This document shows, one piece after another, positions 1 to 9,100 of a stretch of 18,048 nucleotides of DNA. Below the pieces are notes generated by a model. The model saw only the letters and a list, made by a program, of their open reading frames with translations. It did not search any database and was not told the origin of the DNA. Both the position numbers and the translations under genes were made by a program. Each line of letters opens with the position of its first letter. The stretch's first letter is position 1. The DNA comes from Ettlia oleoabundans. Lineage: Eukaryota; Chlorophyta; Chlorophyceae; Chlamydomonadales. The stretch spans positions 1 through 18,048 of the forward strand of contig JAAMXP010000083.1 of assembly GCA_019693395.1 (NCBI GenBank). The letters are read 5' to 3'.

Positions 1-34
1 CCCCCACACACACACCACCACCACACACACACAC
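1..34. repeat. CA-rich simple repeat at the left edge
   Basis: CACACA and CCACCA units. On the minus strand this is the GTGTGTGTG start of the intron after exon 168-35. Confidence 0.8.
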
Positions 35-3000
35 CTGGCTGCACTCCGCTTCCACCCATGTCTCAGCAGGCAGCTGCGCCTGAAGGGGCACCACTCCTTC
101 TGCAGCTGGATCTCCACCAGCCAGCACAGCAGCTCCCGTGAAAGCCCGGTCCCACGCCTCAAAGGACTCTGCAGAGACACGGGCCCAGCCAGCAACACAG
201 TTAAGAATTAGGCTGGTAAGCCAGCAAGCCCAATGAGGATTTGGTTGGTCTCAAAAGGCTCCCAGCGGTGGCCAGGGCAGCAGGGGTGGCGATTGTTACT
301 TGGTTGAAAACATGCAGCCAGCTTCTGGCCACTTCAAACTTTATCCGATGCAGCCCATGTGCACTAACATAGGCAGCTCCACACACACGCACGCACGCAC
401 GCATACACACGCATACATCGCCCTGCAACACCCAGCCAGCCCGACTAAGGCGGAGCACCCACCAGTGAAGAGCCACTTCTTCAGCATGAAGGTTGAGGAC
501 TCCAGGCGCTGGGCCCTCCCTGCCTCCCGTGTGATCCGGAAGGGCGCCCGGTGGTGCACCATGCTTGCACCCAGCAAATCCTTCAGTTGGCTGGCAACCT
601 GTGCCGCCGCATGGCTGTCCCCGTATGCGCCGGCGGAGGTGGCGGTGCTGCGGCTCCCCTGGCTGGCTGCAAGCAGGATTGGAAAGCAAAGGGGTGCTAG
701 TTTGACAACCAAGCACCAGCCTCTTCCCGTCCCGGTGGCTACACTCCAAAGCAACAAACCCTGGTTACCCCTTCCCCAATCGCGCAACAACAAGGTTCTT
801 CCAGCGGGAGGATGCTCTTCCAGGCTCACCGCTGACCACACACACGCGCTTGGCCTCATCAAGAACGCAGGCTGCTGCGCTGTTGCCGATTGAAGCGCGC
901 AGGTCGAGCAGCCAGCGGTGCATGCGCAGCATGCCTGTGCCCAGGTGGCGGGCCCTGAGGTCCAGCTTCAGCAGGTTGTGGCTCACAGACGCCTTCAGGG
1001 GTGGCAACCAACCCGCGCTGAAACAGAGTAGGGGAGGGTGGGCAGGGGGTGGGGGGGTGGGGGGGTAAGGGCAGAGGGCGGTGTCAAGGAGGTGGGGACA
1101 CCCGAAGCATGCATTTGGTGCCAAGATGAGGATGGCTGACCCTCAGCTTACCGGGAGCGGCGACGCCAAGCGCACCCAACTACCATCCACCCACCAATCC
1201 AAGTGGACCCCCATCCACCCAACCATCCACTCGCCTATGTCACCACCCATCAATCCCACCATTGATAACTTGCTGTCCACCCACCCACCTGAGGGCCTGG
1301 TTGAAAAGCTGCAATGCCCGTGCCTGTGCCCACGCCAACCCGGAGCACCACAGCGCGTCAACAGCAAGGCTGGCCAGCTCCTCGCCAGGTTGCAGGCTGA
1401 CAAGCGGGAAGCAGGCAGGGAGGCAGGCGAAGGCATGCAAAGAGCAACGGTTGGGGTGGCAGTTTGTCGGCTTCATGAGAGAACAGACCCGGTTTGCCCA
1501 CAGCAAGAAACCAACGGAATCATGCGGAGGCAGGGATAAGGTGTTTGTTTGGCAAGCACCTACTTCCAACAGCAGCAAACTGAGCACGTCGCTCAGAGCG
1601 GCTGCCCCAAGCACAACATTTCTGAACGGGCATCTCCCTGCTCACCCAGCAGCCAGCATATCCTGGTGCAACTGCGCTGCAGCTGCCCACTCCCCTGCGC
1701 CGACCAGCGCCTGAGCCAAGTGCAGGTAGCTGTCCGGCGTGGGGTGCAGCCCATGCTGGGCCAGCTTGTCAAACGCCTGCCGGGCCTGCAGCCGACAAGG
1801 AGGGCCGTGGGCAGTTGATAGTAACTCAGGTGAGGCAGCATGCCGCTCTCAGGCCTTTCAAGCCTACTTGATTGTTGATTGCACATGCACAAAAGAAGCA
1901 AGATTACGTGTCACAGAAGTAAAACAGCCGCGTCTGCCTCACCTCTGCTACCGCGCCGCTGGCTACACATGCCGCCAGCACGCTGTTTATCATTTCCACG
2001 CTGGCGCTGCCGCTCGCTTCCTCCATGCTCGCCAGCAGCTGCAAGGATACGTCAAACCAGCCGTTTGAGCGGCAGGCCTCTTGCAGCGCCTGCAGACAAG
2101 ATACAGAGAGTGAAGGGGGTACAGTGACCAACGTTTCTTAGAGCGTTTCAACTACCTGCAACAAGTTGTAAATGGACGTGACAACATTCAGTCCACTGCA
2201 AAGTATGGGCACCTACCTGCATGGCCGCTGTAGCATCAATAGCCTGCCCTGCCAGCCCAGCCGCCAGCTCAGAAACCTCTGCCGCTGCATGCTGCCGCCG
2301 CAGCGTGGGCAGCAGGGCGGTGAACGTGCGCGGGGAGGGTGCCACCCCAGCAGAGCACATGTGGCCATAAGCTGACTGAGCCGCAGCGCTGTTGTCAGCG
2401 GCGCATGCATGCTCGATGACGGTGTCAAAGATCTGCAAGGGAATGATGTCAATAAGGTGGTTGTTGACTCGAAGACTGGCATGTATGCTTCCCATCGCAC
2501 AGCAGCAGTTCTTGTAACAGCCAGATACATATACCAGAACAGCTGCCTCACGCCAAGACCCTCGACGGAAGCGTTCTGGTTCAGCCCACGAAGCTACAGA
2601 GCTAAACGCAAGCATACACCCTACTGCCCTAGGTGCAGATACTCCACCGATAAGCATATTTCCCATTTCGAGGGGGAATATTCTTTGAAGTAATAGAGTG
2701 TTGTATCACCTCTGGTTCCGCGCTGTCCTGCTCCGAACAGTAGTCTGCCAGCAGTGCATCAGCTTCCTCCCAACTTCCACGCTGCATGTGGAGGTCCAGC
2801 AGCGCACGCAGCGCAGCGGGTGTGGGGGCGAGCCCCTGCGACTGCATGTTGCGGTATGCGTCCCGCGCAACCTCGTACTGCCCACTCCTGCGTCCAGCAA
2901 AGCGCAGCATGGTATGCAGAACAGCTCAAAACCTTGGGCTAACTGAAATGCTGTTTTGCGAGGAACAGGTAAGCCAGCAGTGCAGTCAACTTATGCTTGG

Positions 3001-5881
3001 AGCAGGCCGGCAGCGGAAGCAAGGCTGCCATGCGCATGCATCATGTGGTCCGTTACACTTAGCACTACACGGCCAACCCCGTACAACTCGCTGTGCACAT
3101 GCTGCCGCAGAGGCGTCAATAACACACTGCCGGCGGCAGACTTTAGTGGGGAAAGGGCAGCCAGGAGCTGCTCTAGCCTGCCTCTACTGCTTCTTGCCTG
3201 CAGAAGGCCTCCAACAGAGCCGAGTGCACCTCAGGCGCGTCCTCCCCACGTTCTTTCAGCTCGGCAAACAGGCGCACAGCCTGTAGGCAGAGGAGGGTAG
3301 GTGGGCAAACAGGCAGGCAAGCGGGCCGGATGATGATGCTGGCAAGCTTTGCGCTAAAGTAAGCATTTCACTGCAGGAGTCAAAGTTTGACCAACCAGTA
3401 CACCATGCCACACAACAGCACACGATTGGGTGATGTGGTACAGGCAAAGAACCTTCATTCCCACCTGCTTGGGCTTGCGCCAGCGGCCGTAGAGGACAAT
3501 CATGGTGGTGTAGGTGGCGGGGGTGCACAGGTGCGCGTATGGGCTGTCTGGCGGCAGGCTTTGCAGCCAGTCAAACAGCTGGACAGCCCTGGACAGATAT
3601 AAAAGAATAACCATATCGGAAGGTGCTGAGGGTGGGCGGGCTGCTTGGGCGGGGAGCGCATGCAGACACATGTCGTGACAGCATGCATGACAGCAGTTGC
3701 CGAGCTACATTTTATCTGCAAACGTGCATTCTCGCCAGCACGTCCCCACGCAAGGCTACCACAAGCGCTGCTCGTATACATGCCTCGCCCCCGCATGCAA
3801 CCAATACAACTCGAGCATAGCCAGCTGTTTGCACCTGGCAGCCGTGGTGGGGCTGTCTAGCAGGTCCAACAGTTCCGCCGCCTGTGCCGCATCCCAGCCA
3901 TCAAGCCAGGCACCAGCCACCTCCCCCACCCCTTTTTCAGCGGGCAGTAGCGCCAGCTTGCGCCGCACCTCCTCCACTGCGCAGCACAAACGCAGCCAGC
4001 CAAGGGCATCGGTTGGCAGACGCAAGGTAACACGCCCCAACCCTCTCTGCAGGTACATAAGTTGGCCAACCTGCTACAGTGATGTACCAATGCCCCACAC
4101 CACCCTGTTCCCCTTACAATCAGACAGGTGTCCACGAATCAGGCAGCTACCATGCTGCCGAACACGAGGCCCAACCAATGATAGCCACCCCAAGGCCCCT
4201 TACAACCTACAGCAAAACACCCACACCCACCTGACAGGGGTCCCTGCGGCTGCTGTGCCTGCTCTGGTGACACCCCAATGACAGATCCAAAGTAGGACCG
4301 CAGGTCCCCTATATCGTCTGCAGACAAAGGGGCAGCACCAAGGAGGGACAGAAGAGCAGTGTCAACAACAAGGCAGAGGTCAGGGCGGGGAGGCTGGCCC
4401 CCGCCTCCAATTCCAGCATGGTTTTGGTGCCATTTGAGGAATGACGGCAGCGAGCTGCTTCAGCCAAGTGTGCCTTCAATCTGGCACGATAAACCCAGAA
4501 AAAATCAATGATGTGTGCATCACTGGTGGTGATCACTGGGTCCTTTCTCCTCCCAGCACCCACCATCTGAATCATCTTCCAGCCCAAGTACGGGCGCAGG
4601 GCTCTGGATGGACGGGGCGCTCCCTCCAGAAACGGTGGGAGCTGCTGTGACAGCCTTGGGACTGGCGAGACGTGGCGGTACAAGTTCCTTGCCCTGCCCC
4701 AGGCTAGGCAGCTGTGGCATCTGCAGCTGCGGCGGCTGAGGTGAGTGCTGCGGTGTCATGGCGGAGTAGAGGCTGCTAGAAAGTGGGAGCCCTGGGGAAG
4801 TGGTGGTGCTGCTGCCCAGGCTGCTGCCGCCATCAGCGCTGCCGGCCAGGCCAGGCAGCAGGCCCAGGGAGGCTGGTGTGGTGCCTGCAGAGGCCGCATG
4901 CGGCTGGGTTGCTGCAAGGGGCCCTGCAGAGGGCGAGTAGAGGCTGCTACTGGTGCGAGAAAGGCTGCCTGCGCTGTCACCACCGTCGGCCCTGCCGCTG
5001 GAGCTTCCCTTAAATGTGAAGGGGCGAGCACTGGCATTCAGGCCGCTGCCGCCCTTACTGCCTATGCCAAAGGCAACGCTGTCGTTGGCATAGAGGCTAT
5101 CTGGCAGCTGATGATACCCATTGCCTGATGCAGCGGCAGTGCCGGGCTGTGGCAACCCCGACGCCATCACAGGATTGACAGCAGGGGAGGCAGGCCGCTG
5201 GACCAGGCCCAACCCTGCTCCAGTCAGGGACAGGGGCATGGGCATGCTTGAATTAGGAACAAAGCCTGCACTACCGCTGACATTGGAGCTGCCGGCGCTT
5301 GCACTTGCCAAATGGAGGCCGCCAGCACTACCCCGTGTGAACCCGCTGCTGCCAGCCAAGCTGGCACTGCCGCCAAGGGCGGGTCCCAGCCCAGCTACCA
5401 AAGGGGTGGCAGGAGATGCGGCGGGGGTGCTGCTGCGTTCCCCGGCTGTCAGCAGGCTGCTGCAGGGCACGCCTTGCTCCGCATATTGGAACACCTCTGC
5501 AGTTGACAGGGGGAATGAGGGGCATGCGAGCAGTGAGGTTGAATCGGCTGGTCGATGGTTGTGATTGTGGTACGAAAAGTGGACACAGCGCAACGAGACC
5601 AACAGCAACAGCAATTTAGCAGCCGAGCAGTGCTATCTGAACCAACAGGGAAGTCAACCCAGGCTCACCAAACACGACTGCCCGTGCAGCTGCTGACCCA
5701 TGCTGATCCAACACACAGGCCAGCCAAAGACAATGACGAATTGCCAAGCACGCATTGCGTTGCTCTGCGACCCAGCGACCCACCCACCTTCAGGGGACAG
5801 GTGTGCCATGTTGGCGGGAGGGGTGGGTGGCGCATCAGGGTTCAGCGGGTCCAAGCTGTAGCACTCCCACACGCTCCGGCA
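35..5881 (-). CDS. PPR-SMR organellar RNA-binding protein (3' end outside window; may be the C-terminal half of the OPR-RAP gene)
   Basis: Likely role: sequence-specific RNA binding in chloroplast or mitochondrion, as for plant PPR-SMR proteins (GUN1, pTAC2, SVR7 type). Exons by splice motif and phase: 5881-5788, 5496-4564, 4317-4231, 4042-3835, 3588-3465, 3280-3198, 2887-2710, 2432-2217, 2089-1943, 1785-1646, 1396-1289, 1017-830, 666-463, 168-35. All phases agree, giving 948 codons with no stop. Counting from 5881: residues 1-340 are low complexity, followed by the acidic run LEDDSDDDIGDL. About nine PPR motifs lie at residues 450-780 and a degenerate SMR at about 790-900, then a further segment that runs off the left edge. 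The 4231/4042 junction is the weakest; it needs an acceptor at the third AG of GCAGAGAG. A separate start could be the ATG at 5893, but the N-terminus it gives is not transit-peptide-like. The PPR-SMR identity is firm; the 5' limit is not. Confidence 0.85.
380..417. repeat. CA/CACG microsatellite in an intron
   Basis: ACACACAC followed by repeated GCAC units and two ACACGCATAC-like units. It lies inside the 169-462 intron of the PPR-SMR coding region. Confidence 0.85.
463..1017 (-). other. Degenerate SMR domain encoded by exons 1017-830 and 666-463
   Basis: After the last PPR motif the protein reads KASVSHNLLKLDLRARHLG, then MLRMHRWLLDLRASIG and RVCVVS, and in the next exon HAAAQVASQLKDLLGA, APFRITREAGRAQRLE and MLKKWLF. 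This follows the SMR order: an LDLHG-like strand, a helix ending in WLLDLR, a hydrophobic VTGWG-like strand, a helix, APF, GRL and a final WL. The two signature motifs are altered. LDxH reads LDLR, and the TGxGxH loop is replaced by a Ser/Gly/Ala/Thr-rich stretch with a longer loop. Unlike most PPR-SMR proteins, coding sequence continues past the domain (exon 168-35). Confidence 0.75.
1028..1066. repeat. G-tract in an intron
   Basis: Runs of three to seven G separated by single T or a few bases on the plus strand, just upstream (in gene sense) of the acceptor for exon 1017-830. In the pre-mRNA this is the C-rich pyrimidine tract of that acceptor; on the DNA plus strand it fits a G-quadruplex pattern. 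Confidence 0.7.
1170..1288. repeat. Imperfect CCATCCACCCA tandem repeat in an intron
   Basis: Many variants of CCATCCACCCA, CCACCCAT and CACCCAAC lie side by side. They form the first part of the intron after exon 1396-1289, which begins GTGGGTGGGTGG in gene sense, so the donor site itself is the edge of the repeat. Confidence 0.7.
1289..3588 (-). other. PPR repeat array, about nine motifs over seven exons
   Basis: Spliced translation gives successive 35-residue helical-hairpin motifs. They begin with ATYTTMIVLYGRWRKPKQA, then EVHSALLEAFCRSGQYEVAR, AALRALLDLHMQRGSWEEAD, IFDTVIEHACAADNSAAAQ, TFTALLPTLRRQHAAAEV, ALQEACRSNGWFDVSLQLL, MINSVLAACVASGAVAEARQ and SYLHLAQALVGAGEWAAAAQ, and end in a last degenerate copy leading into the SMR domain. 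The motifs cross exon boundaries without losing frame, which is the main support for the exon calls. PPR motifs each bind about one RNA base and are nearly always organellar. The repeats are P-type without E/DYW editing tails. Confidence 0.85.
2888..3197 (-). other. GC-AG intron in the PPR array
   Basis: The exon ending at 3198 closes TTCTGCAG and is followed by GCAAGA, a GC donor with good flanking context. Reading through reaches a stop within about ten codons. Splicing to GGACGCAG|GAGTGGG (exon start 2887) keeps phase 2 and restores a normal PPR helix, ALLEAFCR then SGQYEVARDAY. No GT donor near the exon end gives this. Confidence 0.7.
4564..5496 (-). other. 933-bp single exon encoding a Ser/Ala/Gly/Pro-rich disordered linker
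   Basis: The acceptor CAACTGCAG|AGGTG opens this exon and the donor GATG|GTGGGTGC closes it. It encodes about 310 residues dominated by Ser, Ala, Gly, Pro and Leu with few charged residues, for example ASASAGSSNVSGSAGF and SLGSSTTTSPGLPLSSS. It ends in an acidic stretch that continues into the next exon as DDSDDDIGDL. No fold is recognisable. It is by far the longest exon of the locus. Such linkers are common in algal nuclear-encoded organelle factors. Confidence 0.7.
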
Positions 5882-6116
5882 CTGCAAGTACATGCAGCCG
5901 CACCGTCAGGCAAAGCCAAGTACGAACGCAACAAGTACATTCACACTACCTTAAACGGATGAAACATAAGGTAGCAACAGCAATGAACAGCCAGGAGCGT
6001 CAGGAGCATGGGCCCAGGACGACAAGGGCTTGCAAGCCATGCCAGCACGCGAAGACAGTGACAGTACGCTTATCAGAATAATTAGCATTATAAGGTTGTG
6101 CTGTGCGCTCGCGTGC
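5882..6116 (-). other. Ambiguous interval: candidate GC-AG intron or intergenic gap between RAP and PPR-SMR coding regions
   Basis: If the RAP exon stops at TACCAGCTGCTGCAG, the following GCACGC is a possible GC donor and ACTTGCAG|TGCCGG at 5882 is a good acceptor. Phase 0 is kept and the two coding regions fuse. If instead the RAP exon reads on, it gains 38 residues and ends at the TGA at 6000, and the next gene could start at the ATG at 5893. I found no TTACA (reverse-strand TGTAA) between 6000 and 4204 to end a separate RAP transcript. Confidence 0.45.
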
Positions 6117-9100
6117 CTGCAGCAGCTGGTAGAGGTATCGCTTCTTTTCATCCAGGCTCCTCAGCAGGCCCCAGCGGAAGTAGGGCACGGACACCACCTG
6201 CGAAAGAGTAGGAAAGCGAGGAACGGGCTGCAAAAACAAAGACAGAGCACCTAGCAAGCGCTGCAGCCCCCAAGCCCGGTAGATCTAAGCAGGGCTGTGA
6301 TACACAGGTCGGCGACATCGATAACAGGCAGAAAACAAGCTGGGAAGCGACGTTGCGCCAGTGCAGAACAGGGTGACAAGGCCAGTCCCGTCCATGCCAG
6401 CCCACTGAGCAGCTACTCCTACCCTCCATCCCCTGCTGGACAGCAGGCGCCAGCGCCACAACGTGCGCCCTAGGGGCACAAAGGGCTCGTTCTGCGTGAA
6501 ATGCGCGCTGCCGTCCACCTCAACCGCCACCAGCTCGTTTTTCAGAGCGATGTCGACTGCAGGCAGGAAAGCAGGGCCAGGAAGCGGAGTACAATACAAT
6601 GTTGCGGTGATATTGATAGACTGCAACAGGTGGTGGGTCTCACTCACTGGGTTATTCACGTATGTGCCCACGCACCTAGGGTGGGAACCCCACCCACCTG
6701 ACATGAGGCCATCCTCAATGCGCCGCTCAATTTCGTGATCAATGCGCAGAGCAGACATCACGGACGCAACGTCCCTGTACGCCCAGCAGAGCACAGGACA
6801 GCATTGCAGAACTCAGCAAGGAAGCTTAAATTGCATGAGCCATGCAAACCACATGACGAAGCAGGGGCGCAGGCGTAACAGCCGCTGGAAAAACCTAAGC
6901 TTCAGCCACATGCAACACGACCAGGAAGCAGTTAAGCGCCGCTGAGCGGTGCCGCACCCGCCCGACCAGTACCAAAACACCCCCAATCCAGCTAGCACTG
7001 CTCCGCACCTGTGTGTGACGGAGACCTTTAGCACCGAGGCTTGCTGTCGCCACTCAGTCTCACCACGCGCCAGCAGCTCAGACGGGATGTACTGCGCAAC
7101 GGCATGGACCTGCGGAGGAACAGGAGGTACACACGCGGACGAGATAACTTATGCCAGCCCTTCAGTCGAGGCACTGCAGCATGGAGCAGTAACATGATGG
7201 CCAAGCCTGTGGCTGACATGATGATAGTTGTGCCGCCCACACAAGTCTACGTCTAGTCCACAGACCCAACATCCAGCCGGCCGCCCAGCCCAAAACCCAG
7301 CCACCCACACACACCCCAGCCCCTCGCCGCCACCCACATGCTGGCTGAGCGTCATCTTGGCCTGGTACAGCTGTATGTAGGTCTCCTGGGTGAACTGCTC
7401 CCGTGGGAGGGACACCAGCTTGCTACTCAGCAGCGCCATCGCCTCCGGGGTGAGGATGCCAAGCACGGTGCAGGCCCACAGCAGGTTGCCGCAGTCCTGC
7501 AGGTGGGGGCAGAAGAGGAAGAAAGTAAGGGGAACAAGTACGAGCCCATCTTGGACTGTTGTTGAGAATCTGCGTTATTGGAGTTGGTCCTCTTTGCATT
7601 TAACCTGGATGCTCGTTTGTTCTTCGAATGGAGGGCTGCCGCGCAAGAGCGAATTGCTTGTGTATTTTGACACAAACAATCGATCAGCCTAAGAGCAACA
7701 CATGCCACTGGTAAGTGCCACCACGCGCACCTGCACCGCAGGGTTGCGCCACTCGGCCACCAGCGGCAGCGCTGCACGCACGAGTGTGGCCGCGGGCATG
7801 TAGGCGAGCCTGGCCAGAGCCCAGCTCAGCATGCCAATCTCCTGGCTCTTGAAGCGGTCCAGCTGGGACTCTGCATTACCGGGGGAAAGAAGGCGGCATC
7901 AGGGCGGAGGCAAGCCCCAGATGATACGACAATGTTGCGTGATGTAGTGTCACATTGCTGCCTGTTGTAGTGTCAACAATGGCTGCGTGAAAACTGGTGG
8001 CAGGGGCAGAGCCAACAGCCGCCCACCGGAGGTCCGACAACAGCCACCCAGCACGACCACAAGACCCAACCACACACTTTGCCAGACAGCATGCCCCACT
8101 TACTGGCATCCACACTAGCCCCCCACCCACCCGCATGTGCCAGCAATGCGTCCAGCAGCTGTGCCCCCGGGAAGTAGCGCATTGTGGCCCAGGCCCAGCA
8201 CGTGTTGGCCAGCTCCTGAGGCTTTAGACGGTCCATAACCGCACCCACAGCCTGACGAACAAGAAGGAGGGGAGAGGGCAAGCCTCAACAGACCCGTGGG
8301 GGGAGGAGGAGGCAGGGGCCACCAGCTGGCAGCGGTATGTAAGGCTGGCATTCGTCTGGCTCCCTTCCTGCCTGTCGCCCTATCTCCTGGCTGTCCCACC
8401 TTTGTGATGGCATCCACGGCTCCCGCTCCATGCCAGAACTCCATGCTGGCCATGGACCAAAGCAAGTTGCTCAGCTCCTGCACGATTGCTGGGGCCCAAG
8501 CTGTTGGTGTGACATAATAGGTTGTGGATCCATTACGTAGGTCACATAGAGGAATGGGGGGCACGATATGCCACTTACGATCCAGTCAAACCAAAACATG
8601 CCAAGGTAATCGAGCAGGAGGTTCATCCCCACACCTGCGGCTTGAACTGCGGCAGCAGCGCTGCCGTTTCTTTCATCAGCAGTGTCATGAGCAGCTGTGG
8701 CTTGCGCCCCAGGTGTGCATAGGCCAAGGACAAGTTGCTGATGGTCTGCAGGCATGGCAGCGGGGACCAGGGCCAAACATGATGATGCAAGCGGCCAGCC
8801 GCAGCAGCACGTGCGTTGAAAGCCATAATGCCATGCCAGCCCCTTGCCTTGCCCACCTCGGGTCTAGCTGCTGATTAGACTTCCAAAAAGCATCACAGCA
8901 CGCAGGCCTGGGTGCATTCAGGCAGGCTGGTTCCCACATACTACCTTGGCACTCACACTGCTCAGCCATACAGTGCGCATGCTGGTGTGATCCCGTCGCA
9001 CACCTGGGGCTTGACGCGTGCGCGCCAGGCTCGGTCGGCAAACAGCAGCCCAAGCTCGTCCGGGATGCGGGTCAGCAGCGCCTGCAGACATGACAGGTTG

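Noticed and set aside
380..417. Short regular repeats considered as a CRISPR array or mobile-element end
   Set aside because: It is a simple CA/CACG microsatellite inside an intron of a eukaryotic gene, with no spacers, terminal inverted repeats or target-site duplications.
4139..4231. Ending a separate upstream gene at the stop near 4139, with TGTAA at 4118 or 4204
   Set aside because: It would leave the PPR gene starting at an ATG at 4058 with almost no 5' region and no targeting sequence. A strong GTGGGTGT donor at 4230 and compatible phase favour an intron. Not fully excluded.
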